Positions 23,801 through 33,200 of a stretch of 64,000 nt of DNA are shown piece by piece; within the stretch, counting starts at the first letter, position 1, and each line of letters starts with the position of its first letter. The DNA lies in NCBI RefSeq assembly GCF_027942865.1, contig NC_134526.1:22239784-22303783 (forward strand), read 5' to 3'. Made by a program: the position numbers and the translations under genes. This DNA comes from Odontesthes bonariensis (lineage: Eukaryota; Chordata; Actinopteri; Atheriniformes; Atherinopsidae). The notes under the pieces are model-generated. The model did no database searches, was not told the origin of the DNA, and saw nothing but the letters and a program-made list of their open reading frames with translations.

Positions 23801-26433
23801 TTTTGAATTGGCTCTATATGAATGAATTGGATTATTTTATGAATTATGATTATTAATAATTAATTGAATTCCAATTGGCTTGAATTGGACTTACTATCTA
23901 AGTGCCTTGAGATGACATTTGTTGTATTTGGCGCTATATAAATAAAAATGAATTGAAAATTTAATTGAATCAAGTATCCTGTCCTAGTTATCCAATCTTT
24001 TGTTTGTTAGTTTATGTTTTTTTTTTTTTGTTGGTTTTTTAAAATAATTTTTTGGAGCTTTTATGCCTTTATTGGACAGGACAATGGAGAGAGAAAGGAA
24101 GCGGGGGACAGAGAGAAGGGGAACAACACGCAGCACAGGGATGTCTGATGAGGGACTTGAACTGGGGCCAGCTGCAGCGAGGACTATAGCCTCTTGTAAA
24201 TTGGGCGCCTGCTCAACCCACTACGCCACATACCACCCCTGGGTTTTGTTTTTAATAAGATCCTCATGTAGATGTCAATCTGCCTCCTGCTCTGCATCGG
24301 ATCCTCAACCTCCACAATCCACCGATGTTAACAGCTTTTGTTTAAGGGTGCTTGTATTTACATGAAGGTAAATAGGGGTTGGCCACCCCCTAACACCTCA
24401 AAATGCAGGCCTTTATGCCCATTAAATGCGAACAGTCGAAATGCGACTGCTTTAAGAAAAGGTGTGACACCGTGTTTTTCTATGAAGATATTGCCATGTT
24501 CAGTAGCACAAAAAATTTACTTCTGTGGAAATTAATCAATTAATTAATTGACATGGCTATTTCTAACCACATCCAAGAAGAAAACTGGGAATGTTTGACC
24601 CCATCATCACACAATGTGCTGCTGAAGTAGGCCAAGTAGCTCCTGTTGGAGGAAACATGGCTGACGGCTGACTTGGATTGCAAAAGGAAAAAAATATATA
24701 TACGTGAATGAGGTAAAGAAAACAACAACATCCTGCTGACTGCTCAGCTTTGATGTTGCGAGATCAGTGAAAACCTTTTGTGTGTGAGCCATCACAGGGG
24801 GTACTTAATTCCTGAAAAGTGCAAAACTGAAATTCTGACATCACTTTCCTGTTTGTGTCAGTGACAATACAGAAAATGGATCAAACTAAAGAAATGACCC
24901 CCACACACACTCATGTCCTACATAAAAGTGAGTGAGGACTACAACGCTGCAGAGGAGCACATTCACTCTGTGCTCTCAACAACAAATATAGGCACCTCAT
25001 GAATTATACATGATATTTCTTTAGTCAAAAATGGGGTTGTACATCATCTGATTCTGGTCAAGCAGAGCATGTTCCATACTCTGCTGTACCCCCCCCCCCC
25101 CCCCCCCCCCCCACCCCCCCACCCCCCTTACACACACACACCACCACCCCACTCCTCATCTTCACTCCATCTTTCTTAGAATTTGACATTTAATTCAGGC
25201 ACGAGGGAACTGGCAACCTTTCCAACGCAATGAGTTCACATATAAATAGAGACATCATCACTGATTGACATTTAAAATGTGTCTTGAATATAGGTGGCGA
25301 TGACATTAATCTGAATCATATCATCCATAAATTGACTGGGCATTGTAAGTAGCCCCCAGAGAGAAATAAGAGGGGTAATCACCTTCTCTCATTGAGAAAT
25401 GAAAATCTTGGCGCTCATAAACTACTCGTGTCAAGAAAACCAAACATCGTTTTTTAGGGTAAGAGGACAAATTCACGGATGTTATTCTAATAACTATTTA
25501 CTACAGAAAAGAAAAAGACCAATCCCACTTCTGATAAAGGTTATTTAGGTCTCCAGATTCCTGTTGTGTGTCTCCAAGCTGTTATGTTATATGGGACTAA
25601 TGAGTATGTTGGGGATTAATGAAACATGTAAGTGTTGCTCAGTTGTTTGCAGAGAGTAGATTGTGTGGTTTGTGGTTTGCTTTTCACTCTCCACTTACCT
25701 CCAGTCTCTCTATGCGGTCTTTCAGCTGAGCGATAGCCTGCTCCAGTTCATCCACAGCTCGAACGGTGAGCAGATGGACACCTTCGGGCGTCGAATCCGG
25801 GCTGTCCCGCACCATGATCCGCTCCAGATTCGTGTCCTCCGCACCTTTGCCCCCTCGCAGCCCCGCAGCGTCCGCGCGTCTGTCCGCTCTGCCGCCCAGT
25901 CCTTTCTCACACTCCGATAGTTTTCCCGTCAGCTCTCTGATGGTCCGCTGGTCGGTTAATATTTGATCCTTCTGCTGCAGAACTGTCTGCCGGAGCTCCT
26001 CCGCGGTGGTGCGGAGGTAACCCCAATCTTCCCCCGCGTAGAGCGACGGGTCATCCGCTTGCTGTTGAAAGTTTCTCGGGTTGCACTCTCCGGCGGGGAT
26101 CGGGGTGCAGATGAGTCGACTGACCGTCGGGTCGTGTCCAGTGAGTCCAGTGACCCCATCCAGCCCACTGAGCCCGACGTTGAAAGTAGGCGCCTCTGAA
26201 TCGGGCGTTTCAGAACCATGGAGAGCGCCCAGAGATCCGACCCGGGCCACAGAGCCCCCCGCAGCGGGGGTCTGCGCCGCCGCGTCCGGATACAGCGAGT
26301 GGTTGTCGGTTGAGGGCTGCTGTTGTGCCGCCGCAGCCTTGGAGGATCCTGTGTGGACAGCCGCGATGATGCAGATAACCGCTCCGATGAAGGCCACCAT
26401 CCCGGCGGCCAAGATAATAACAATGAACTTCAG
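8821..26433 (-). CDS. nptxr: Neuronal pentraxin receptor, 5 exons, CUG start
   Basis: Exons on the minus strand: 26433-25699, 12535-12253, 11758-11526, 9622-9443 and 9051-8821 (TGA at 8823-8821). All introns are GT-AG and phases agree (0, 1, 0, 0), giving 553 residues; the human protein is about 500. The family is a type II membrane protein that clusters synaptic AMPA receptors with other neuronal pentraxins. Seen here: a signal-anchor (residues 4-23, hydrophobic), a low-complexity linker, coiled-coil segments near 150-180 and 220-245, two N-glycosylation sequons (N254, N259), and a pentraxin domain from about 345 to 545. That domain carries the signature HICVSW (from H432), the expected disulfide pair C375 and C434, and the calcium-region motif QAFVGE. 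No in-frame AUG lies between two upstream stops and residue 12; the CUG codon at 26433 lies in a strong context and is followed by the family N-terminus (L/M-KF...AAGM). Family identity is very sure; the start codon is inferred. Confidence 0.95.
9115..9152. repeat. (TA)n microsatellite
   Basis: Two TA runs separated by TTTGCC, in nptxr intron 4. Confidence 0.9.
10474..11116. mobile_element. TTAA-flanked foldback MITE (Kolobok/T2-like)
   Basis: Two arms of about 270-280 bases (10474-10753 and 10849-11116) are near-perfect inverted copies joined by a spacer of about 95 bases. Both ends read TTAAAGGGATAGTT, i.e. TTAA target site plus the AGGG start typical of T2/Kolobok MITEs. No coding capacity. 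It lies in nptxr intron 3, between exons 3 and 4. Confidence 0.88.
13797..14126 (+). mobile_element. 5'-truncated LINE 3' end (L2/Rex1-like)
   Basis: The first part codes for the ORF2 C-terminal motif [20 protein letters not shown] ending soon after in a stop. A 3' UTR follows and the copy ends in a (TTTGA)n tail. This is a different family from the full L2 copy. It lies in nptxr intron 1. Confidence 0.8.
14270..14573 (-). mobile_element. tRNA-derived SINE
   Basis: Read on the minus strand it begins with a tRNA-like head: box A region TGGCTCAGTGGTTAGAG and box B region GGTTTGATTCC. A body follows with the GGATGGGTTAAATGCAGAG motif common in fish SINEs, ending in a GACAATAAATCTG-like tail. 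It lies in nptxr intron 1 and is in the same orientation as nptxr. Confidence 0.8.
15321..15393. repeat. AT-rich minisatellite downstream of the nested coiled-coil gene
   Basis: About five tandem units of 15-16 bases (TGTATAAAAATAATT and variants), 120 bases beyond the stop of the coiled-coil ORF. Confidence 0.75.
15511..16752 (-). CDS. Unrecognised intronless coiled-coil protein nested in nptxr intron 1
   Basis: An uninterrupted 413-codon ORF on the same strand as its host gene, ending in TAG at 15513-15511. Residues 1 to about 285 are a highly charged coiled coil rich in Glu, Lys, Arg and Gln, with many EEEK/DLEE-type heptads and no other recognisable domain. Residues 285 to 413 change abruptly to an acidic Tyr/Pro/Ser-rich tail made of four or five degenerate units that begin with LHPS, LQLS, LHLP or FYPS and contain DxY/FDY motifs. 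The ATG has G at -3. A minus-strand AATAAA lies in the AT-rich stretch near 15.28 kb. I do not recognise the family. Coiled-coil sections will match myosins, golgins and trichohyalin by composition only. It could be a lineage-specific gene or an old retrocopy; the long open frame and the structured change of composition argue for real coding. Confidence 0.75.
   Translation of the reverse strand: MSLQNSWGRVNIPTQGVQNFVRQLNDTKRANEALEHQNKNLREFIGGLRSHIEDLKADKKQLNQTIEYKAQTEKQLVFEVYMLRDGMKIMEEEQKYFQEEKTKMEMIKRKVWDTQKRLDEERMKMKLDFQKARKKMLDETRRVKETIAEVEKEREDLATQRKDLEEAWREVKDEKKKMEEEKRQHGQDLQRLEEATLKLRKESETLEELKREMKCQKQNLDAEKKDLEEKKAKVEEEKREVEEEKKSFEQEKTQLQKDRKDLELEIQQLEEDKREFEEKTKEMEDVLHPSIGTFQEDQFDAYEDQTSLHPSTDASCTYFQPFDYPENIEHDAYSSLQLSSDPTDFYEPELLGYSVPSLHLPEDPSTLGIYASPAIDYSSDFYMHGTYSPFYPSEEPSPFFVCMNPPMHTPYYV
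16790..17060 (-). promoter_or_regulatory. Likely 5' leader and promoter-proximal region of the nested coiled-coil gene
   Basis: Upstream of the 16752 start, the minus strand reads a GC box (GTGGGCGGGGC) followed by an inverted CCAAT motif (ATTGG) near 17025-17045. Two small overlapping ORFs follow. One of 73 codons (17011-16790) looks non-coding. One of 46 codons starts at 16992 and begins with the same 11 bases, ATGTCACTGCA, as the main ORF. No TATA box is clear. Assignment as promoter and leader is inference from position and motifs. Confidence 0.35.
19431..20309 (+). CDS. L2 LINE ORF1 protein with SGNH-type esterase domain
   Basis: 292 residues. The N-terminus has a CxxC-x15-CxxC cluster (C12, C15, C31, C34) followed by a short coiled coil. 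The C-terminal half is an SGNH-hydrolase fold: block I GSSIVRN, block III GVND, and block V DGIHPT with the expected Asp and His. ORF1 esterases of this kind are known from fish L2 and CR1 elements and are thought to assist ribonucleoprotein or membrane steps of retrotransposition. The active-site residues all appear present. Its TGA overlaps the ATG of ORF2. Confidence 0.9.
   Translation: MATLPPSPAFTCSVCQMFSYSSASFSDNGTCNKCSLLVVLEARISELEARLCTVENQPIASQAPFASVEPPSVASSISLPLAEPEQPGLHRGWVTVRKRHSSKVKPFVHHRPVHASNRFSPLSDTPAEDKTLVIGSSIVRNVALETPAAIVKCIPGARAGDIESYLKLLAKDKRKYGKIVIHVGVNDTRLRQSEVTKINVASVCYFAKTMSDSVVFSGPLPNLTSDDMFSRMSSYNRWLSRWCPANNVGYIDNWQSFWRKPGLMRRDGIHPTLEGAALISRNMDEFICHPKT
20306..23374 (+). 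CDS. L2 LINE ORF2: endonuclease and reverse transcriptase
   Basis: 1022 residues without interruption. The N-terminal APE-type endonuclease spans roughly residues 55-290 (LNIRSL, TETWL, GDFNIH, SDHFLI). The reverse transcriptase spans roughly 520-800: YRPISNLPF near 580, [11 protein letters not shown] near 650, [11 protein letters not shown] near 710, and the catalytic YADD near 742. The conserved C-terminal part ends with [20 protein letters not shown] before TAG. All catalytic motifs are intact, so the copy could be active. Confidence 0.95.
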   Translation: MTTQGSDQDAELQSCSLTHFSAASHLLLPTQSINTKGANPLVQKEIIKTKTLTKQKHQTIKCGLLNIRSLLSKSLLVNELICDHHIDIFCLTETWLQLEDHVSINEATPSDCLNVHVPRTTGRGGGVAAIFRSGLLISPRPKISFSSFEYLILSFSHAKWKSQKPLVFVVVYRPPGPYSEFLSEFSEFLSQLVLSTDKVIVVGDFNIHVDVENDSLNMNFNSILDSIGFSQSVHRPTHCLNHTLDLVLTHGTESEQLTVFPHNPVLSDHFLITFEFILLDYTVSEKKFTYRRCLSEDAVTRFKELIPSSFSSLPCADMTEDDYLNFTPAALDSLVDSTIVSMRTALDNVAPLKRKVISQKRLAPWYNSQLRALKQTARKLERQWRSSNLEESQLVWKDSLTMYKKSLRKARTAYYSSLIKENKNNPRFLFSTVASLTKSPSSAEPVIPLTLSSDDFMSFFINKIVSIREKIDGVLPTIISDVSSSTAALEVSLEPDLYLDGFCPVDLSDLTTAIVSSKPSTCVLDPIPTRLFKEVFPLIDTSILDLINLSLLTGYVPQTFKVAVIKPLLKKPTLDSEVLPHYRPISNLPFMSKVLEKIVAAQLCDHLHRNNLFEEFQSGFRVHHSRETALLKVSNDLLLASDSGLVSVLVLLDLSAAFDTVDHSILLHRLEHVIGIKGTALGWFKSYLSDRFQFVLVNEESSSHTRVSHGVPQGSVLGPILFTLYMLPLGNIIRQHGINFHCYADDTQLYLSIKPDETNRLVRLQACLKDIKTWMTQNCLLLNSDKTEVVIFGPERFREKLSSYIVTLDGISLASSSTVRNLGVIFDQNLSFDSHIKQVSRTAFFHLRNIVKIRNILSQSDAEKLIHAFVTSRLDYCNSLLLGCPTYSLKSLPLIQNAAARVLTRTNRRDHISPVLASLHWLPVKFRIEFKILLLTYKALNDRTPSYLKDLIVRYFPNRALRSQTAGLLEVPRVSKSRMGGRAFSYQAPLLWNKLPVNFREADTLSTFKTRLKTFLFDKAYS
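24055..24237 (-). mobile_element. tRNA-derived SINE remnant
   Basis: The minus strand shows a tRNA-like head with GTGGGTTGAGCAGGCGCC (box A region) and CAGTTCAAGTCCC (box B region). The body ends in the TCCATTGTCCTGTCCAATAA-type motif. It abuts the 3' side of the L2 LINE by about 90 bases. Confidence 0.65.
25089..25136. repeat. Poly-C tract grading into (CA)n
   Basis: A run of about 24 C, then further C runs broken by single A residues and a short CA repeat. In nptxr intron 1. Confidence 0.9.
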
Positions 26434-26446
26434 GGTGGCGGCGGGG
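26431..26446 (-). promoter_or_regulatory. Near-consensus Kozak context around the nptxr CUG start
   Basis: Reading the minus strand, GCCGCCACC precedes CTG and A follows, an almost perfect Kozak context on a non-AUG codon. Two in-frame TAA codons lie eight codons upstream. The next in-frame AUG is residue 12, inside the signal-anchor, and starting there would remove about half of the hydrophobic segment. I recall that mammalian NPTXR is also annotated with a CUG start, which supports this choice. Confidence 0.75.
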
Positions 26447-26449
26447 ACG

Positions 26450-28020
26450 ATCGATTATTAGAAAAATCTAATAACAGTCCAACACTCTTGATCTGGAAGA
26501 AACTAAAAAAGCTCCCAAAAAACAACAAAGTATGAAATTATTGATCAAAATACTGATCAGCATCTAAATTTGGAGGGGGCGTGGGGGTGACTCCTCACTT
26601 TTCTTCCTCCCTGCTAGAGCAATCGATGAAGAAATGCGAGTTCCGCAACATAATTGAGTGATCATTGAGACAACCCAAAACACCAGGAGCAGAGGGAAGG
26701 CGCTACACGTCCTCCCGCTGTTCAGCGCGCATGTCCGCCTATTCAGGCAAAATCCATCTTATTAATACTGAGTCGGAGTGGGAGGGGGGGAGGGCATAAG
26801 GAATAAAAAATAAATCGCTGTGCAGGACTGCTTCTTGCACTGTGACATCCAACACATTTTATCCCCCTTCTACTCTACAGGAGCTAACTTGTTTTTATGG
26901 AATCTTTGCGCTGTCTTCCGGCACAGCCAAACGCGTCAGATTGTATGTTGCTGCAGGTGCTGAGAAGGCATTTTAAGTAAAACAGGAAGAAATTCGTCTT
27001 TTTTTTTAGACTTTTCCTGTTACTCCTGCTCTCACTGAAAATGCAACACCGAATCAGACATGTCCTGCATGCATAAAACCCACAGTACACCAGGAAATGA
27101 GCTTTTCCTCCCCTTGATTTAATATTTCCAAGCTGAGCTGCACATTATGAGGTGGTGTAATGTGATGTGTAGATAGCCATAAGTCAGCGTCAAGGCTCCC
27201 TGTGGAACAGCTACAGCAGCAGAGAGGAGAACGATAACTCTAAGGTGTGTGTGTGTGTGTGCGTTTCTGTGTGTGTGTCATAAACACCTGCTACTAGACT
27301 GAGAAGACGTTCATTTCAGTGTGATAATAGAAAAGAAGGGAAATAATTCCAAAAGACAAAGGCAGGTGGGTTCCTGTCCAGTGCAGATATACCTTACATT
27401 TATATAAAACTGAGACTAAGTGATTTGCATTCTCGTACATGTAACAAGTGGGATTTGGGCAAAGACCTTTTAAAGCCACAGGGGCTGAAAGCTCTCATTC
27501 AAAATGGAAGCGGGAGGAAGGATGGGACATCTGTGTGTTCAGCAGAAATAGCTCAAGCTCTCTGGCTGCAAGATGGGAGCAAGAGAGTGGCAGTTGAATT
27601 CTCATTTTCACTCATTTGTATTTAAATGTAGAAAACAAAGTATTGCATCCTTTTGTTATTGGCTTCTTGAATTGAATCAAGACTCGGCACTATAAAATGC
27701 TCAATTTTCCGCCAGCTGAGTTGTAAAACCAGGCCTGTGGAGGTAAACCACTCTGGAATCTGTTAGTTCATGAGAAGTCAAAAAGCACTCTTCGAATCTA
27801 AATTATGTGTCTGTTTTACATCTTTTGTGTCTCTAAGTCTCTTTTCAGTGTGTTTTATCTTCAACAAAGAAAAAACTTGTCAAACTTTTTGGTATCATTA
27901 TTTCATACACCGCTGTTTAAATGATGTGCTTACTGTGTATCCCCTCAGGTGTTGCTGTTTGATCAGTCTTGCAGTTGACCGGAATTGCCGAATAACATCG
28001 ATTTGTGCTATTATTTATTT
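26450..28020. other. nptxr upstream region
   Basis: The likely nptxr promoter and 5' UTR lie here. GC-rich, CpG-containing sequence continues from exon 1, with a G-run patch near 26780-26795 and an AATAAAAAATAAAT stretch. No coding sequence. From about 27.1 kb on there is only AT-rich DNA and a GT repeat. Confidence 0.4.
27240..27278. repeat. Short (GT)n microsatellite
   Basis: Interrupted GT repeats in the intergenic space between nptxr and baiap2l2. Confidence 0.8.
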
Positions 28021-28029
28021 AGCAAAAAA

Positions 28030-28330
28030 ATAAGCCACAATGCAAAAGCAGTGTGTGAGCAACCTTATAAAAGCAGACGCTTTTTGTCAGTTTGCTTGTT
28101 TGGAGCATTCAGGCGTGTGTTAACACAATGCCAAGGAGGAAAGACATCAGCAACGATTTAAGAGAACCAATTGTTGCTGCACATCAGTCTGGAAAGGGTT
28201 AAAATAGGGTCATAAGGATCCCAAATTAATCAGCAAATCTACAACAGAACAACTGAAAAAGAAAAGAATCAAGGTGTTGAAATGGTCAAGACCTCAACCT
28301 GATATATTCCTAATATTCCTTCCAGCATCT
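28030..28330 (+). pseudogene. Internally deleted Tc1-like transposon remnant
   Basis: A Tc1 leader is followed by the transposase start [20 protein letters not shown] (ATG at 28129). After a large deletion a piece near the C-terminal part follows (TTEQLKKKRIKVLKW and then the catalytic SP region in fragments). Not functional. Confidence 0.8.
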
Positions 28331-29199
28331 ATAATCAGACAATACCTGCCCTCTGAGATGATAAGTTACGAGAGGAGAGAAAAATTTACAAAAATAGAGA
28401 CTAAATTAATGTGACTCGTGTTGTTTTATTCCAGTAAATCCTTCCATTGTGTCACATGTGCAGATTTCTCTTTTCCCAGCAGGGTGTGCACTCTGATAAA
28501 CTGTAAACAATTAACCCAGGAACCGAAGATTTCTCAGTGCGCTTCTCCACTTCCTGCCTAGACAGTCTAAATGAAATAGCACACAATCAACACTCACCAA
28601 TACTCTCCAAGGAGTTCATGGGGAGTTCACTTGTTCTGATATGTTTATAAAAGATATTTTTGAAAAAAGCCAACAGTCTGGCAATAACAAATCAGTCTGA
28701 GCTGTAGGATCAGGGCAGCTCACAGCAGTGTGTTTTTCCGCCTGGCAACAGGAGGGTCGAGAACTAGGTGTTATGCTGGAAAGTAAAGGCTGAAGGACAG
28801 ACAGGATTGGATATCTCCTCTGCTCAAAAGGGCCAAGCAACACTCTTCCTGTGTCTGTCAATCAAATCAAATTTTGATTGTCTGTGTGAAACGAATACAA
28901 ACAGTTCCCTTACCTTTTGGGGTTATTCATGGAAACCGTGCATGTTTAATTTGTATTTCTCCTGCTTTAGAGGAGAGGCATTCAGCCCTGCTTCTTTTCT
29001 GTATTTCAAACCAGTATTGGGCTAAACGTCTCCTTCGGTTTGCTTTTTAGACTTTGTGCAAGTAGATATTGACAGCAAAAATGATACCACGGAGTTATAT
29101 TACACCAGAATCCCTTTAACGGACATATTAAGTTTCTAGGACCATCTTTGGAATTTTGCCAAAATGAACAAAACACAACTGCTGGACAAGTGCAATTTG

Positions 29200-29560
29200 T
29201 CATTGTCTGGCTGTCCCAAAAAGTCCTTTTAAAAGCCTCCAGTTGATCCAAAATGCTACATCGATAGTTCTGATGAGAAGCAGCAGGAGAGATCATATAT
29301 GTTAAATCCAGAATAAAATTTAAAATCCTCCTCATATATAAACCTCTTAAATTTCCAAGTGTCGTTATAGTTCAAAGACCTCATAGGTGCGCAACATTCA
29401 AATAGGGTACTTTGCTTACTTGTGGTTCCCAGAGTTTCTAAAAGTAAAATGGGAGGCAGAGCCTTCAGCTCTTCTTTTGCAGATGCAGCTGCTGGTTTGA
29501 GTTCGGGAGGCAGACAACCTTCCCTGCCTTTCAAGATTAAGACTATTAAGATAATTGTGG
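29200..29560 (+). pseudogene. Degenerate L2 LINE ORF2 3' fragment
   Basis: The stretch matches the full L2 ORF2 at the segment for [11 protein letters not shown], then the GRRDHI and [10 protein letters not shown] segments, and again at [15 protein letters not shown]. Deletions and stop codons break the frame. It lies about 0.7-1 kb upstream of baiap2l2 exon 1. Confidence 0.75.
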
Positions 29561-30271
29561 TTTTGGTAAATCCATCTGTAAAGATGATGTTGCATGCGCT
29601 CTGACCCACTGTCGTCTTGGAGTATGCCCGTGCCGTCAGGGGAAAAAAATCTACCAGAAAACCGGGTCATTCACTATATTCAGGTAGTCAGTTGACCTCG
29701 TTTTTTTAGGCACATAACAGTGCTAACATCAGACCTGACCAGCTGCAGAACGCTCAAATCATTTGCTTAATCAATTCCAAGAGGTGAGGTTTGTTTTGTT
29801 TTTTGTTTTTTTTGGCAAGGCTGTGTATTTTTTAGAAGCCTATCTTGAAAGGCTGCAATTCATCTATCCTTAAACCATCAATTACCACCATTAATATGAG
29901 GGCTAGGATTACATATATGTGTGTGAATATATTGTTTGTTGATTTCTTTTCCCTGCCTGACAACAGATCTCAGTTATAGTCTTGAATAAAACATACAGTG
30001 CAGGGCGTTCGCTCTCGAGCACACACTAATATACACACACGGCATGTGCCCAGTGTGTTTTATGGTTGAGGTGCGTTTAATTATTTACTCCTGTCTTTCT
30101 CAGCCAATAGTGGTGTCGATTACCGCCACACTAGGCTGCCTCCTCTCCTTAACTCCACGTCCAGTCCATTACAGTTCCCGCTCGTTTCTTTCAGAGGCTG
30201 TACGACATTTGCTGGATGGTCTAAGGCCTGCGGACATTCCCAAGGTTTCACTGGATGTTGCAGTATTCTAC

Positions 30272-30277
30272 ATGTAA
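30272..30277 (+). promoter_or_regulatory. Start-stop minimal uORF (ATGTAA) two bases before the baiap2l2 ATG
   Basis: The ATG at 30272-30274 is followed at once by TAA. Two bases later comes the ATG of the coding frame at 30280, with A at -3. If the transcript begins upstream, ribosomes would meet a one-codon uORF directly before the main start. Whether it is transcribed is not visible here. Confidence 0.4.
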
Positions 30278-30279
30278 AC

Positions 30280-33200
30280 ATGTCGAGAAATGATAGTGAT
30301 CACCTTCACCGCTCCACATTGGGGATTTACTCGGTAAGTCTCAAGTAGAGTCCGTGGCTGTTCGTGTGAGCCGGTGATTCTAATTAAAGAAACCTTTTCC
30401 TTTCAAGATGAATTTTAGGGAACTGGTGGCAGTTTCTGGAGAACATGAAAATGTTTCTTGGTTACTGAGAAAGGAGGTTGAGTTAAACTCTTGTGTTTTA
30501 TTTCTACCAAGCCAGAGACAAGGTGAATCCACAAAGTAATTTTGAAATTCTGGGTGTGTTTCCTTATCTCAGAGATTTAAGTCTTTAAACTGATTCAAAG
30601 ATGAGTCTTGCTAAGGCATGCATTTACTATTTTCCTGACTAAGTTCAACAGAACCTTTGGGTTATGTGTTTGTGCTTGTTTTAAACAGAATTTGACTGAT
30701 GAGTTCAACCCAAGTCTACAGAAACTGATTTTACTGGGAAACAGCTACGCCCAAGCTTTCAAGGGTAAGTGTGTTTGTATGAAAGAAAGAAAGATCTGTT
30801 AGTTGTAACAGTAGTGGGAAGTTACAACAAGTTATTTGTTCATAACCTCTAACTACCTTTTGAAGTTACGAACAAAACTATCTATTTTGTTCGTAACTCG
30901 GTATCTATTTCTATAAAACTGACTCCAAAGTCCACATGCTTTGGGAATATCCTGGTGCCATAATAACCTTTGATTATGGGGCTGTATACAAGAGGTAGTT
31001 ATGACTACGTTGTCATTGGAAAAACAAGGCCCCACAACAATCCCTATGTTTGAATTTCATATACCAAGGCAGGGTTTGAAAACCATCAGTATATTTTTAA
31101 CCCCGTGGTTTTGAGATTTTATCTGTGAGTTAAATTCAGAGCTAGGATTAACCTCCTAATATGTGATCATTTTATATGTTAATAATTCACAATTACCACC
31201 AATTCTTCTGTTATGTGTTAATGTGACAGACTTCAAAATGCAAAGAAATGTAAATGAATTTAGGCTACAGAAATACATCCTACACCAAGTCTTTATTTAA
31301 TACACAGACCACAGATCAGTAAATGGCACCAACAATGGCCCAGAAGACATCAAATATAGATTAGGATGTGTCTATTTGCCACCTGTAGAGGGGCCATAAT
31401 TTTACGGATGTGTGTGCAGGGATGAGCCATAACATTGTCTTGATGAGCTTATGCCAAAACCAAGAAATTATACAATGGGAGCTTGTTTATTGATACGTAC
31501 ACTGGTGGGGGACAAACAGCTGATAATGCATTTCAGACACAACTTGTATACAGCGGTGGGTCACAATTATGCACCAGAAATGCACAATTACATGTAGCAT
31601 AAACAAACTGAAGCAGCATAGGTAGCTACACGCCAAATCTGTGGTGATCGGAAGCAAAAGTTTGCTGCTTTTGGTTGACAAAAGGTTGTAATATGATATA
31701 TGATAAAAAATCCTTAATTCTCAAGGACCCATAATTATTTTTACTTGCCCTGTCTACACTCTGTATTCACTCTGTAGCCCAATTATCATTAATATGTTTT
31801 AAATTTCTATCAAATATGTCAAAACATAACAACAATTGGTAAACAACTGTTTATAGGACCACAGTGTTCACAGTGTTGCAGCTCATATGCTGATATTTCA
31901 AAAGTGAGCTACTTTACAACCTTCCTTGATAATATTTACCGACAGTTCAACCTGAACAAGCTCAGTTTCAAATATGGTTTTGAAACATAAATTAGTAATA
32001 ATTTCTCAAGTCATGCATCTCAGGCAAAAAATGAGGCCGGCAACTTTACGGTTGAGAAGTCAGAACATATTATTTGCCCCGCAGGCATTCTCAACTAGTA
32101 AGAATATTTTAATAACAAGCTGTAAACATTAGCGCTAGCTAGCAATAGCACACTCCCTCAGCCCCTGGCTCCAGGCCTCAAAGCATGATGGACTATTGTA
32201 TTGTACAGCCTCTGTATATTACTTTTGATGTACCACGCAGCAAGTTTGTTGTGCATTATATAATGAATGAAAAGTTTCAGGTAATATTTCAAACAACACT
32301 GCAAAAGTGCTGACTCACTTTGTAGCGCACAACATGTGAACAGGTTGATAGTTCGAATAAAGCCACAGTTTTGTAACTCAAACTCAGTCAAATCAAAAAG
32401 ACAAAAACAGCTTTATTTTAAGACCCAATCCTGTGCTCAGGATACTGAGACAGTACCTGCTGGATCATTTAGCAAAGTGTGACTTGACACGTAGAAATAA
32501 AGCAGTGCCAAGTGGTCCAATACAACAGTGCTAAAAATGAGAACATATTCTGGCTTTATGGTTATTGTTAGTCAAGATGAAGCAAAGATACGGACTATCG
32601 TGTGCACTATTTTGTCTTGCTTCTTTAATAATTATACGTCAATGCAGAAAAATATTTAAAGTCTGTAAAAATTTAAATTTGAAAATGAAGATTACTGTCT
32701 GTCTGTTTCAGCTCTTGTTGTCACGAGTGGGGATTACTTCAATGCCCTTTCGAAGATTGGAGAGAAAGCTTTCTACACCATGTCCTCACAGTCCCTCGGT
32801 ATGTGTGCACCGCTGGATTGTGCAAGCTCGTGATCATCAGATAGAAATGCGTAGTGTATTTTTGGGCCTCGCCCAGTACATGAGCAGTTTGTCTTTATGG
32901 TCATTTATTAAACACCATGTTCTTCCATATGATTAACACTAAAGTTTACCCTCAGGCATCATTTTATTACTCATTTCACAATTACAGAGTATATGTAATG
33001 GGTGTGTGTGTGTTTGTCTTTGAGATTAGCATACTCTTGGAAGTCAATGCGTGAGGTTGTTGCAGACATATATTCACTAGTAGCTAACACCAAGCACCTG
33101 TAAAAACAATAAGCAGTAAAATATTGAGCTCAGGTTAGGTTAGTATGATTGGGCGAAACTGTTTCCGACATATGACAACAGTATGGTTCCAAACTCAGCT

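Larger units (their letters stand above)
19190..23968 (+). mobile_element. Full-length L2-clade non-LTR retrotransposon
   Basis: About 4.8 kb with a 5' leader, two intact ORFs (19431-20309 and 20306-23374), a 3' UTR of about 590 bases and a tail built of imperfect AATTGAAT-type repeats, typical of fish L2 elements. Other 3' fragments in this window (near 4.5, 29.3 and 34.4 kb) match its 3' end. It lies in nptxr intron 1, antisense to nptxr. The 5' limit is approximate and no target-site duplication was resolved. Intact ORFs suggest recent insertion. Confidence 0.92.
12536..25698 (-). other. nptxr intron 1 (about 13.2 kb)
   Basis: Holds, in order along the plus strand, a LINE 3' end, a SINE, the nested coiled-coil gene, the full L2 LINE, a SINE remnant and a poly-C tract. 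The spaces 17.1-19.1 kb and 24.3-25.0 kb show nothing recognisable. Confidence 0.85.

Noticed and set aside
25684..26412. nptxr exon 1 read as a stand-alone gene starting at a TTG codon and running into the intron
   Set aside because: The frame passes a consensus donor (GAG then GTAAGT) at 25699/25698, and exon 2 joins in phase; the start is better placed at the CUG eight codons upstream of that TTG.
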